Assembly: GCF_001500125.1 (NCBI RefSeq)
Contig: NZ_LQIV01000008.1
Span: 61,362 to 125,361, forward strand
Origin: Mycobacterium sp. IS-1742
GTDB lineage: Bacteria > Actinomycetota > Actinomycetes > Mycobacteriales > Mycobacteriaceae
Direction of reading: 5' to 3'
DNA length: 64,000 nucleotides
Notes under the pieces: model-generated
The model's input: only the letters and a program-made list of their open reading frames with translations
Told to the model about the DNA's origin: nothing
Databases searched by the model: none
Program-made: the position numbers and the translations under genes
Part shown: one piece after another, positions 56,223-64,000 of the stretch
Layout: every line of letters starts with the position of its first letter
Numbering within the stretch: position 1 is the first letter of the stretch

Positions 56223-56939
56223 TCACGACCGCGCGAGACCGGTGGCCTCCTCGTCGGGGATGTTCCACCGCACGGAGGTCACCCGGGCGTCGACCGCGAG
56301 CACCCCCACGACCTTCTCGAGCACCGCGTCGTCGCGCGCCAGCGCGGACACCCCGGCCGCCATCTCGACCTGTCCCGCACCACTGGCGACCGACCGCATC
56401 GACGTCAGCTGCAGCCGGGACTCGTCGACCGCCTGCACCAGCAGCGTCCGGATCTCGGTGTCGTGGTCCTCGCGACACACGACGGTCAGGCGGTAGTGCA
56501 CCGGTGGATGCTCCCTGCCGCCCCAGTTCTTGCGGCGGTCCATCGTCTCGGCCAGCGGGTGCAGCAGCAGATTGACCGCGACCACGATGAGCGCGCTGGC
56601 GAGGGCTTCCCGCCACAGCCAGGCGCCGGCCAGCGCGCCGACCGCCGCCGTGGACCACAGCGTGGCGGCGGTGTTGAGCCCCGTGACCGACAGGCCCTGC
56701 TTCATGATGACGCCGGCGCCGAGAAAGCCGATGCCCGAGACGATCTGCGCGGCCACCCGGGTCGGGTCGGCGCCGGGGAAACTGTAGGCGCCCAAGATGA
56801 GGTACAGCGCCGAGCCGGTGCTCACCAACGCCATGGTCTGCAGGCCTGCCATGCGTGAGCGCCACTGCCGTTCCAGCCCGATCGCCACGCCCAGCACGGT
56901 CGCCAGGCCGACGCGGGTGAGCAGGTCGACGGCCAACAT
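56223..56939 (-). CDS. mgtC: MgtC/SapB-family membrane protein
   Basis: Protein of 238 aa: about five helices in residues 1-135 (GLATVLGVAIGLERQWRSR, SGIGFLGAGVIMKQG, TAATLWSTAAVGAL) and a cytoplasmic ACT-like domain (about 145-225). MgtC proteins inhibit ATP synthase or help growth at low magnesium and in macrophages. The conserved Glu/Arg of GLERQWR and Gly of GVIMK are kept. Length is near M. tuberculosis MgtC (about 234 aa). No magnesium riboswitch was seen upstream. Confidence 0.92.
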   Translation of the reverse strand: MLAVDLLTRVGLATVLGVAIGLERQWRSRMAGLQTMALVSTGSALYLILGAYSFPGADPTRVAAQIVSGIGFLGAGVIMKQGLSVTGLNTAATLWSTAAVGALAGAWLWREALASALIVVAVNLLLHPLAETMDRRKNWGGREHPPVHYRLTVVCREDHDTEIRTLLVQAVDESRLQLTSMRSVASGAGQVEMAAGVSALARDDAVLEKVVGVLAVDARVTSVRWNIPDEEATGLARS

Positions 56940-57004
56940 GGCTGAGATTGTGCCCTACCCGCACCCAGAAACAGCGTTTCGTCGACGGCGCCTGCACCCT
57001 GTTC

Positions 57005-57010
57005 TAGTTT
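57005..57010 (+). promoter_or_regulatory. -10 box of the SDR pair
   Basis: TAGTTT ends 8 nt before the GTG at 57019; no ribosome site is visible, so transcription probably starts at or near the start codon. Confidence 0.45.
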
Positions 57011-57018
57011 GAGTAGCC

Positions 57019-57786
57019 GTGACCACCAACCGCACCGCCGTCGTCATCGGCGCCGCCTCGGGCATCGGCTGGGCGACGGCCCGGGCGCTGGCCGCCGACG
57101 GCTACCGCGTCGTCCTGGCCGACCGCAACGCCGACGGCGCCCGCGAACGCGCCGCGACCCTCGGCGACCCCCATACGGCGACGCACGCCGACGTCACCGA
57201 CGAAGAGTCGGTGCAACGCCTCTTCGACCAGACCGGTCCGCTCGACGCGGCGGTGAACTGCGCCGGGTTCAGCAACGTCGGCATGATCGTCGACATGCCC
57301 GTCGAGCAGTTCCGTGAGGTCGTCGACGTGTGCCTGACCGGAGGCTTCGTGGTCGCCAAACATGCCGGCCGGGTGTTGCGCGAAGGCAGTGTGCTGGTGC
57401 AGATCTCGTCGCTCAACGGCCGTCAGCCGGCCGCCGGGATGGTCGCCTACTGCGCGGCCAAGGCCGGCCTGTCCATGCTCACCCAGGTGGCGGCGCTGGA
57501 GATGGCGCCGCGCGGGATCCGGGTCAACGCCGTCGCCCCCGGATTCGTGCACACCCCGCTGACCGACCCGGCGGCCAGCGTGCCCGGCGTGGTCGAGGAG
57601 TACCTGGAGAACACCCCGCTCGGCCGCGCCGGACAGCCCGAGGACGTCGCCGCCGCAGTGGCGTTCCTGTGTTCGCCCGGCGCGTCGTGGATGACCGGCG
57701 AGGTCCTCGACCTCAACGGCGGCGCCCACCTCAAGCGGTACCCGGACATCCTGCACCACGTGATGAAACTGGCTGATTCGCAATGA
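57019..57786 (+). CDS. short-chain dehydrogenase/reductase
   Basis: SDR of 255 aa: cofactor motif IGAASGIGWA, Asp in LADRNAD favouring NAD, NCAGFSN, Ser in QISSLNGRQ and YCAAK. GFVHTPLTDP and the C-terminal TGEVLDLNGGAHL match FabG-type enzymes acting on acyl or alcohol substrates. GTG start with TAGTTT 8 nt upstream. Overlaps the next SDR by 4 nt. Confidence 0.88.
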   Translation: MTTNRTAVVIGAASGIGWATARALAADGYRVVLADRNADGARERAATLGDPHTATHADVTDEESVQRLFDQTGPLDAAVNCAGFSNVGMIVDMPVEQFREVVDVCLTGGFVVAKHAGRVLREGSVLVQISSLNGRQPAAGMVAYCAAKAGLSMLTQVAALEMAPRGIRVNAVAPGFVHTPLTDPAASVPGVVEEYLENTPLGRAGQPEDVAAAVAFLCSPGASWMTGEVLDLNGGAHLKRYPDILHHVMKLADSQ

Positions 57787-58607
57787 CATTCGCGGGCAGA
57801 CAGGCGATCGTCACCGGCGCGGGCTCGGGAATCGGGGCCGCGCTGTGTCGAGCCCTGGCCGCCGCCGGGGCGGAGGTGCTGTGCACCGACATCGACGCCG
57901 ACGCGGCCGAGGCGACTGCGCGGCCCCTCGGAGCCAGGTCGGCGCGGCTGGACGTGACCGACGCCGCCGCGGTGCAGCGGACCGTCGACGACGTGGTGGC
58001 CCGATCCGGCCGGCTGGACATGATGTTCAACAACGCGGGCATCTCGTGGGGCGGGGACACCGAACTGCTGACGCTCGACCAGTGGAACGCGATCATCGAC
58101 ATCAACATCCGCGGCGTCGTGCACGGCGTGGCCGCGGCGTACCCGCAGATGATCAGCCAGGGGCACGGTCACATCGTCAACACCGCCTCCATGGCGGGGC
58201 TGACCGCGGCGGGACTGATCAGCAGCTACGTGATGACCAAACACGCCGTCGTCGGCCTGTCGCTGGCGCTGCGGTCGGAGGCCGTCGCCCACGGTGTGGG
58301 GGTGCTCGCCGTGTGCCCGGCCGCCGTCGAGACCCCGATCCTCGACAAAGGCGCCATCGGCGGGTTCGTCGGCCGCGACTACTACCTGCAGGGCCAGCGG
58401 GTCAAAGCTCCCTACGACGCCGACCGGCTGGCGAACGACACCCTGCGCGCCGTCCAACGCAACAAAGCCGTCCTCGTCAAACCCCGGCAGGCCCACGCCG
58501 CATGGGTTTTCGCGCGGCTCGCCCCCGGGCTGATGCAGCGGATGGCCGCGCGGTTCGTCGCCGAGCAACGCGCCGGCCAGCGGGCGCGGACGGTCGGCAC
58601 AGGCTAG
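57783..58607 (+). CDS. short-chain dehydrogenase/reductase
   Basis: SDR of 274 aa: VTGAGSGIGAAL, CTDIDAD favouring NAD, FNNAGISWGG, Ser in NTASMAGLTA and YVMTK Tyr-Lys. C-terminal ARTVGTG tail and RQAHAAWVFARLAPGLMQR suggest membrane contact. Belongs to a different SDR subgroup from its upstream partner, so the pair may carry out two steps in one pathway. ATG overlaps the preceding stop (ATGA). Confidence 0.88.
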   Translation: MTFAGRQAIVTGAGSGIGAALCRALAAAGAEVLCTDIDADAAEATARPLGARSARLDVTDAAAVQRTVDDVVARSGRLDMMFNNAGISWGGDTELLTLDQWNAIIDINIRGVVHGVAAAYPQMISQGHGHIVNTASMAGLTAAGLISSYVMTKHAVVGLSLALRSEAVAHGVGVLAVCPAAVETPILDKGAIGGFVGRDYYLQGQRVKAPYDADRLANDTLRAVQRNKAVLVKPRQAHAAWVFARLAPGLMQRMAARFVAEQRAGQRARTVGTG

Positions 58608-58613
58608 GGCGAC

Positions 58614-59825
58614 GTGTCCGACGACGTGTCCGACGACGTGCCCGGTGACGTCGAAGCCGGTTTCACCGCCACCCAGAAGCGCGCGCTCGGCGTGGTCACC
58701 CTGCTGGCGGTCGGGTTCGGCGCGTACTTCCTGCGCGACTTCTTCATCCTGGTCGTGGTGGCCGCCGTCGGCGCCTACCTGTTCAGCCCGCTCTACGAGC
58801 GGCTGCGGCGCCGCTTCGGCACCGCCCTGTCGGCGACCCTGACGCTGTTGGCGGCGATGCTCATGGTCATCATCCCCGTCACCCTGGTGGTGTTCCTGGC
58901 GATCGTGCAGATCTCCCAGATGGTCACCACCGTCAACCAGTGGATGGCGACGACCGACATCAGCACCCTCGGTGACCGGGCGATGACCGTGGCCAACGAC
59001 CTCATCGACAAGGTGCCGTTCCTCGACTTCCGGCTCACCCCGGACACGCTGCGCGACGCGGTGGTCACGGTGTCCCAGCGTGTCGGCGAATGGCTGCTCG
59101 GGGTGTTGCAGGGGGCGGTCGGCGGCGTCCTCGGTGCGCTCGCGGCCGCGGTGATCTTCCTCTACGTGTTCATCTCGCTGCTGGTGAACCGGGAGAAGCT
59201 GCGCACGCTCATCCGCAGGCTCAACCCGCTCGGCGAGGACATCACCGATCTGTACCTCGCCAAGACCGGAGCGATGGTCAAGGGCACGGTCAAGGGTCAG
59301 TTCGTCATCGCCCTGTGCCAGGGGGTGGCCGGCGCCGTCTCCATCTACGTCGCCGGATTCCACGACGGGTTCTTCTTCTTCGCGATCGTGTTGAGCGCGC
59401 TGTCGGTGATCCCGCTGGGCAGCGGGATCCTCAGCATCCCGTTCGGCATTGGTATGGCGCTGTTCGGCAACGTCATTGGCGGGGTGTTCGTGGTCGCGTT
59501 CCACCTCCTCGTCGTCACCAACATCGACAACGTCCTGCGCCCGGTGCTGGTGCCGAAGGCGGCCCGCCTCGACCCGGCGCTGATGTTGCTCGCCGTCTTC
59601 TCGGGCATCGCGATGTTCGGCTTCTGGGGCATCGTCCTGGGGCCCGTGCTGATGATCATCATCGTCACCACGATCAGCGTGTATCTCGCGGTCTACAAGG
59701 GTGTCCCGCTGATGCGGGACGAGGACGTCGAGACGCGACCACCGCGCAAACCTCGATGGGTGCAGTGGTTGTCGCGGCGCGTGCGGCGCAACCGGCCGGC
59801 TACGCCCCGACCAGCCGCTCGGTGA
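58614..59825 (+). CDS. AI-2E-family permease, Rv1101c-like
   Basis: Membrane protein of 403 aa with about eight helices in the AI-2E exporter family, though function in mycobacteria is not shown. DFFILVVVAAVGAYLFSPLYERLRR, VFISLLVNREKL, and the C-terminal PVLVPKAARLDPALMLL core are typical. The first 12 residues are a short direct repeat (SDDVSDDVPGDV) with GTG starts at 58614 and 58626. Overlaps the convergent dienelactone hydrolase gene by 26 nt. Confidence 0.88.
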   Translation: MSDDVSDDVPGDVEAGFTATQKRALGVVTLLAVGFGAYFLRDFFILVVVAAVGAYLFSPLYERLRRRFGTALSATLTLLAAMLMVIIPVTLVVFLAIVQISQMVTTVNQWMATTDISTLGDRAMTVANDLIDKVPFLDFRLTPDTLRDAVVTVSQRVGEWLLGVLQGAVGGVLGALAAAVIFLYVFISLLVNREKLRTLIRRLNPLGEDITDLYLAKTGAMVKGTVKGQFVIALCQGVAGAVSIYVAGFHDGFFFFAIVLSALSVIPLGSGILSIPFGIGMALFGNVIGGVFVVAFHLLVVTNIDNVLRPVLVPKAARLDPALMLLAVFSGIAMFGFWGIVLGPVLMIIIVTTISVYLAVYKGVPLMRDEDVETRPPRKPRWVQWLSRRVRRNRPATPRPAAR

Positions 59826-60696
59826 GGAACTCGACGACGCGCTTGCGGGCTTCGTAGGCGGGGTGGCCGTCGACCTCGCGGACCTGGTCAGTCAGCACGG
59901 AGTGTGCGGTCGGCGAGATGCCGTGCGCATTGCCCCGGGCGGAGTCGATCTCGATGACCTCGAACGCGTCGCCCAGCCGAGCCTTGAGCGTGCCGAACCG
60001 CTCCGCCGGCGACATCCAGTCCTTGCTGAAGCGCAGGGCCAGCGCACACAGCCCGTCCTCGGCGGCGCGCCGTTCGATGATCCGCAGTTCACCCTCCGAC
60101 AGGCCGGGGTCGCGTTTGTGCCTGGGCGTGACGGGCAGCGGCAGCGACGGCTGGCTGAGCACCGGGGCGAGCACGCTGTCGTCGACCGCGGCGGCCAGCG
60201 CGAAACCGCCCGTGAAGCACTGCCCGATGACGCCGACACCCCTGCCGGGGGTGCGCGCGTTGAGGTCGCGGGCCAGCGCCCGCAGGTAGTGCGCCACCGG
60301 GCGGTCGGCGTTGGTGGCGAACGCGGCGAACTCCTTGGACACGCAGCCCTTGAGCAGCACGGGCAGCGCGCCGGGTCCGAGCGGGGGTTTCATCGGCGTG
60401 CCGAACAGCGACGGCGCGGCGACGGTGAACCCGTTGTCGACGAGATGGTTTCCCAGCGCCAGGACGTGGGGGTGCAGCCCGGGCATCTCGGGGATCAGCA
60501 CGACGCCGGGACCGTCACCTTTGCGGTACACGTCGTGGGTGTAGCCGGCGGCGGTGAACGGTGCGGCGGTCCAGCCGCTCAGGTCGGCGGCCGGAGCCGC
60601 CCCGGCGGCGACATCAGGCTTGCGAGCCGCCCCGGCGGCGACATCGGGCTTGCGAGCCGCCCCGGCGGCGACATCAGGCTTGCGAGCCTCGGTCAT
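59800..60696 (-). CDS. dienelactone hydrolase-family protein
   Basis: Alpha/beta hydrolase of 298 aa. The nucleophile is Cys in GVIGQCFTGGFA, as in dienelactone hydrolases; His is in NAHGIS. About 34 N-terminal residues are three copies of RKPDVAAGAA (encoded by a 30-bp tandem repeat) and are absent from minimal family members. ATG 60696 overlaps the stop of the DUF4245 gene (ATGA). Substrate unknown; members hydrolyse lactones from aromatic breakdown or short esters. Confidence 0.87.
   Translation of the reverse strand: MTEARKPDVAAGAARKPDVAAGAARKPDVAAGAAPAADLSGWTAAPFTAAGYTHDVYRKGDGPGVVLIPEMPGLHPHVLALGNHLVDNGFTVAAPSLFGTPMKPPLGPGALPVLLKGCVSKEFAAFATNADRPVAHYLRALARDLNARTPGRGVGVIGQCFTGGFALAAAVDDSVLAPVLSQPSLPLPVTPRHKRDPGLSEGELRIIERRAAEDGLCALALRFSKDWMSPAERFGTLKARLGDAFEVIEIDSARGNAHGISPTAHSVLTDQVREVDGHPAYEARKRVVEFLTERLVGA
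60601..60690. repeat. 30-bp tandem repeat, three copies
   Basis: Three in-register copies (60601-60630, 60631-60660, 60661-60690), differing at one base in the middle copy and at the end of the last. They encode RKPDVAAGAA units at the N terminus of the hydrolase, so unit loss or gain keeps the frame. Confidence 0.92.
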
Positions 60697-61352
60697 CGTT
60701 TCTCCAACGGCTGCTGCTTCTGGGTGGCGGCCGCGAGCGCACGGAACTCGTCGGTGCTGCCCGCGCCGGTGATCGCGATCTGCGCGTTGTCGGGCAGCCG
60801 CGTGGTCCACACCGGCTCCACGCCCTCGCCGCCCCGGTAGACCACCCAGCTCACCCCGTCGACGTCCTGCGCGCCGGACGGGACGAGGCCGGGGGTGATC
60901 GACTCGACGAGCTTGTCCTCGTCGGCGTTGCTCTGCGTGAGGCTCAGGTACTTGCCGCTCGGGGCCAGGTAGCCGACCCGCGAGACCACCGCGCGCGTCG
61001 GCGCCCCGGTTCCGGGGTCGGTGGTGCCGGCCTCGATACCCGACCGGCCGCCGGAGTTCGACCGCCAGCCGTCGGGCAGCGCCGGCAGCCGGATGGGGAT
61101 CGGCAGCGCGTCCGCGTCGGCCTGCAGCGCCGAGGCCGCGTCGTGGGCCGGTGCCGGCCCCTCGGTCGGGCCGCGGCCCTGGAACGAGCACATGCCCAGC
61201 AACCCCGCCAGCACCACGCACGCCACCACCAGCGGCGCCAGCGACCAGAACATGTCCCGGCCGTCCTGCAGCACCCGAGGCTTGGCCTCCTTGGGGGCAG
61301 GACCGGACCACTCCTGCGGGGGCGGTTCCGGCTGCCCGGGGTCGACGGTCAT
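60693..61352 (-). CDS. DUF4245 membrane protein, Rv1100-like
   Basis: Protein of 219 aa: Pro-rich cytoplasmic N terminus (about 30 residues), one helix (FWSLAPLVVACVVLAGLLGM) and an extracytoplasmic domain with LPIPIRLPALPDGWRSNSGG and VSWVVYRGGEGVEPVW. This matches DUF4245, found beside glpX in mycobacteria. ATG 61352 is used; the frame extends 31 codons upstream but overlaps the glpX promoter. Function unknown. Confidence 0.87.
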   Translation of the reverse strand: MTVDPGQPEPPPQEWSGPAPKEAKPRVLQDGRDMFWSLAPLVVACVVLAGLLGMCSFQGRGPTEGPAPAHDAASALQADADALPIPIRLPALPDGWRSNSGGRSGIEAGTTDPGTGAPTRAVVSRVGYLAPSGKYLSLTQSNADEDKLVESITPGLVPSGAQDVDGVSWVVYRGGEGVEPVWTTRLPDNAQIAITGAGSTDEFRALAAATQKQQPLEKR

Positions 61353-61405
61353 GACAGCAGTATCCCAGCCTCCCGACGGTGATCGGCTTCTGGGACAATC
61401 TGCCC

Positions 61406-62467
61406 ATGCCAGCTGATCCTGATGCTCATCGCGCAAGCGGCTCATCGCGCCGCAGGGAAGCCCCCGACCGCAACCTCGCCCTCGAACTCGTCCGCGTCAC
61501 CGAAGCCGGCGCGATGGCGGCAGGCCGCTGGGTAGGGCGCGGAGACAAGGAGGGCGGAGACGGCGCGGCCGTGGACGCCATGCGTGAACTGGTCAACTCG
61601 GTGTCGATGCGCGGCGTCGTGGTGATCGGCGAGGGTGAGAAGGACAACGCGCCGATGCTCTACAACGGCGAAGAGGTCGGCAACGGCGACGGGCCGGACT
61701 GCGACTTCGCCGTCGACCCGATCGACGGCACCACGCTGATGAGCAAGGGCATGCCGAACGCGATCTCGGTGCTCGCGGTGGCCGAGCGCGGCGCGATGTT
61801 CGACCCGTCGGCGGTGTTCTACATGAACAAGATCGCCGTCGGTCCGGACGCCGTCGACGCCATCGACATCACCGCTCCGATCGGCGAGAACGTGCGCGCC
61901 GTCGCGAAGGTCAAGGGCCTGTCGGTCCGCGACGTGACCGTCTGCATCCTCGACCGTCCGCGCCACGAACAGCTCATCGCCGACGTCCGGGACGCGGGAG
62001 CCCGCATCCGGCTGATCTCCGACGGCGACGTGGCGGGCGCGATCTCGGCGTGCCGCCCGAACTCCGGCACCGACATGCTCGCCGGTATCGGCGGCACGCC
62101 GGAGGGCATCATCACCGCCGCGGCCATCCGCTGTATGGGCGGCGCCATCCACGCCCAGCTCGCCCCGAAGGACGACGAGGAACGCCGGAAGGCCATCGAC
62201 GCCGGCCACGACATCGACCGGGTGCTCAAGACCGAGGACCTCGTGTCGGGCGAGAACGTGTTCTTCTGCGCGACCGGCGTCACCGACGGCGACCTGCTGC
62301 AGGGTGTGCGCTACACCGGCGGCGGCTGCACCACCCAGTCGATCGTGATGCGGTCGAAGTCCGGCACGGTCCGCATGATCGAGGCCTACCACCGTCTGTC
62401 CAAACTCAACGAGTACTCCGCTGTCGACTTCACCGGCGACAGCAATGCCGCCTATCCCCTGCCGTAA
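61406..62467 (+). CDS. glpX: class II fructose-1,6-bisphosphatase
   Basis: Gluconeogenic phosphatase of 353 aa, Rv1099c-like. Seen: [31 protein letters not shown], metal-binding [20 protein letters not shown] and [21 protein letters not shown] 61406 has a GACAAT box 6 nt upstream, suggesting a leaderless transcript; a GTG at 61379 is in frame but lies upstream of that box. Followed by fum after 18 nt. Essential for growth on fatty acids in M. tuberculosis. Confidence 0.95.
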   Translation: MPADPDAHRASGSSRRREAPDRNLALELVRVTEAGAMAAGRWVGRGDKEGGDGAAVDAMRELVNSVSMRGVVVIGEGEKDNAPMLYNGEEVGNGDGPDCDFAVDPIDGTTLMSKGMPNAISVLAVAERGAMFDPSAVFYMNKIAVGPDAVDAIDITAPIGENVRAVAKVKGLSVRDVTVCILDRPRHEQLIADVRDAGARIRLISDGDVAGAISACRPNSGTDMLAGIGGTPEGIITAAAIRCMGGAIHAQLAPKDDEERRKAIDAGHDIDRVLKTEDLVSGENVFFCATGVTDGDLLQGVRYTGGGCTTQSIVMRSKSGTVRMIEAYHRLSKLNEYSAVDFTGDSNAAYPLP

Positions 62468-62485
62468 CCGATCAGAAGGGCATCC

Positions 62486-63907
62486 ATGACCGCCGACAGC
62501 GCTGTCGACCAGAACACCGAGTACCGCATCGAACACGACACCATGGGCGAGGTCCGGGTGCCCAAGGATGCGCTGTGGCGGGCTCAGACCCAGCGAGCCG
62601 TCGAGAACTTCCCCATCTCCGGGCGCGGCCTCGAGCGCACCCAGATCCGCGCGCTCGGCTTGCTCAAAGGTGCTTGCGCACAGGTGAACAAGGACCTCGG
62701 ACTGCTCGACGCGGAGAAGGCCGATGCGATCATCGCTGCGGCCGCCGAGATCGCCGACGGGCAGCACGACGACCAGTTCCCGATCGACGTGTTCCAGACC
62801 GGTTCGGGGACGAGCTCGAACATGAACACCAACGAAGTCATCGCGTCGATCGCGGCGGCCAACGGGGTGACCGTGCACCCCAACGACCACGTGAACATGT
62901 CGCAGAGCTCCAACGACACGTTCCCCACCGCCACCCACATCGCGGCCACCGAAGCCGCTGTGCGCCACCTGATCCCGGCGCTCGAGGTGCTGCACGAGTC
63001 ACTGGCCGGCAAGGCCCGGCAGTGGCGCACCGTGGTGAAGTCCGGCCGCACCCACCTGATGGACGCGGTACCGGTGACGCTGGGCCAGGAGTTCGGCGGC
63101 TACGCCCGCCAGATCGAGGCCGGTATAGAGCGTGTGCGCGGGTCCCTTCCCCGGCTCGGTGAGCTGGCCATCGGCGGCACCGCCGTCGGCACCGGACTCA
63201 ACGCGCCGGACGGCTTCGGCGCCAAGGTGGTCCAGGTGCTCGTCGACCAGACCGGTCTCGGTGAGCTGACCACGGCGAAGGACTCCTTCGAGGCCCAGGC
63301 CGCGCGCGACGGGCTGGTCGAGGCCTCCGGTGCGCTGCGGGTCATCGCGGTGTCGCTGACCAAGATCGCCAACGACGTCCGCTGGATGGGTTCGGGACCG
63401 CTGACCGGTCTGGCCGAGATCCAGCTCCCCGATCTGCAGCCGGGCAGCTCGATCATGCCGGGCAAGGTCAATCCCGTTCTGCCCGAGGCGGTCACGCAGG
63501 TCGCCGCCCAGGTCATCGGCAACGACGCCGCCGTGGCCTGGGGTGGCGCGGCCGGTGCGTTCGAGCTCAACGTGTACATCCCGATGATGGCGCGCAACCT
63601 GCTCGAGTCGTTCAAGCTGCTGACCAACGTGTCGCGGCTGTTCGCCGAGCGCTGCATCGACGGGCTCGTGGCCAACGAGGCGCACATGCGTGAGCAGGCC
63701 GAGTCGTCGCCGTCGATCGTGACGCCGCTGAACTCGGCGATCGGCTACGAGGAGGCAGCCAAGGTCGCCAAGGAGGCGCTCAAGGAGCGCAAGACGATCC
63801 GCCAGACGGTCATCGACCGCGGCCTGATCGGCGACAAGCTCTCCGAGGAGGAACTCGACCGCCGACTCGACGTGCTCGCGATGGCGAAGGTCAAGGACGG
63901 CGACTAG
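62486..63907 (+). CDS. fum: class II fumarate hydratase
   Basis: TCA-cycle enzyme of 473 aa interconverting fumarate and malate. Signature [11 protein letters not shown] (about residues 319-329), plus [14 protein letters not shown] and the catalytic His in [16 protein letters not shown]. Length equals Rv1098c (about 474 aa). ATG 62486 is 18 nt after the glpX stop, with AGAAGGG upstream. C terminus complete at 63907. Confidence 0.97.
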   Translation: MTADSAVDQNTEYRIEHDTMGEVRVPKDALWRAQTQRAVENFPISGRGLERTQIRALGLLKGACAQVNKDLGLLDAEKADAIIAAAAEIADGQHDDQFPIDVFQTGSGTSSNMNTNEVIASIAAANGVTVHPNDHVNMSQSSNDTFPTATHIAATEAAVRHLIPALEVLHESLAGKARQWRTVVKSGRTHLMDAVPVTLGQEFGGYARQIEAGIERVRGSLPRLGELAIGGTAVGTGLNAPDGFGAKVVQVLVDQTGLGELTTAKDSFEAQAARDGLVEASGALRVIAVSLTKIANDVRWMGSGPLTGLAEIQLPDLQPGSSIMPGKVNPVLPEAVTQVAAQVIGNDAAVAWGGAAGAFELNVYIPMMARNLLESFKLLTNVSRLFAERCIDGLVANEAHMREQAESSPSIVTPLNSAIGYEEAAKVAKEALKERKTIRQTVIDRGLIGDKLSEEELDRRLDVLAMAKVKDGD

Positions 63908-64000
63908 TGATTTCGGTGTAGTTGGTCGCGCGCCCCGGGCGCGGCGAATCCGACAAGAGCGGGGAGTGGGGGGGGGGCGGGGGCCGCCGGGCAGTGACCC
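63908..64000 (+). other. non-coding tail of the window
   Basis: 93 bases after fum. A GC-rich hairpin (arms at 63929-63935 and 63937-63943, central base only) could be a terminator. From 63968 there is a run of ten G followed by more G-rich sequence to the edge; this is atypical of the region. No gene or tRNA is seen. Confidence 0.35.

Noticed and set aside
57003..57010. A KstR site before the SDR pair
   Set aside because: Only one half-like TTCTAG is present; the second half of the consensus is missing.

Overview
The window is about 64 kb of high-GC DNA with tightly packed genes, many 1-4 nt start/stop overlaps, MmpL and Mce-associated proteins, a mycobacterial-type sirtuin, mcr, 3-beta-HSD, glpX and fum. 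It fits a Mycobacteriaceae chromosome, most likely a fast-growing, environmental Mycolicibacterium. Two blocks follow, in inverted order, gene orders I remember from M. tuberculosis: Rv1155-Rv1151c-Rv1147-mmpL13-Rv1144-mcr-echA10 (about 7.5-19 kb) and ychF-Rv1111c-ispH-Rv1109c-xseA-xseB-Rv1106c ... Rv1101c-Rv1100-glpX-fum (about 49-64 kb). Locus comparisons are from memory; no search was run. No tRNA, rRNA, CRISPR array, transposase or integrase was seen, and no stretch over 300 bases lacks a gene.

Layout. 1-6.05 kb: a LytS-type kinase (cut by the window edge), a LytTR regulator, a small membrane protein and two sodium/solute symporters with a DUF485 partner, which looks like a sensed uptake module for acetate, pyruvate or similar acids. 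6.1-14.2 kb: MFS transporter, F420/FMN-binding oxidoreductase, a methyltransferase-DUF1697-methyltransferase operon, GntR regulator, sirtuin, another methyltransferase and an intact MmpL13-like transporter. 14.4-15.2 kb: DoxX protein and a 43-residue acidic small ORF with its own promoter-like and palindromic signals. 15.2-19.1 kb: nitronate monooxygenase, SDR, Mcr and a crotonase (acyl-CoA metabolism). 19.1-23.9 kb: MFS, CPBP protease, NAD-binding epimerase-like protein, gamma-carbonic-anhydrase-like protein and a secreted fasciclin protein. 24-28.1 kb: thiolase-crotonase-acyl-CoA dehydrogenase operon facing a FadR-type regulator. 28-35.3 kb: DUF3556 membrane protein with a KstR-like operator, DoxX, WS/DGAT-like protein, SDR, epoxide-hydrolase-like protein, two orphan Mce-associated proteins and a VOC protein.

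35.3-47.1 kb: alpha/beta hydrolase, a 978-residue kinase/aminotransferase-fold fusion, a membrane adenylyl cyclase, two tiny membrane proteins, a permuted NlpC/P60-like protein, a serine hydrolase, SRPBCC proteins, and an ArsR-rhodanese / MBL-rhodanese / MFS operon for reactive sulfur species with a clear operator. 47.1-49.0 kb: three unrelated genes (DUF1801, SRPBCC, CPCC zinc protein) sit between degenerate copies of the 3' end of ychF. This looks like repeated insertion at the ychF terminus and is the most unusual structure in the window.

49-64 kb: conserved housekeeping block (YchF, DUF6542, zinc ribbon, IspH, lipid-droplet protein, exonuclease VII, 3-beta-HSD with a KstR-like site, MgtC, two SDRs, AI-2E-type permease, dienelactone hydrolase, DUF4245, GlpX, fumarase). 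About a dozen genes have a TANNNT box 5-8 nt before the start codon and no Shine-Dalgarno sequence, the pattern of mycobacterial leaderless genes; this was used to choose several starts.
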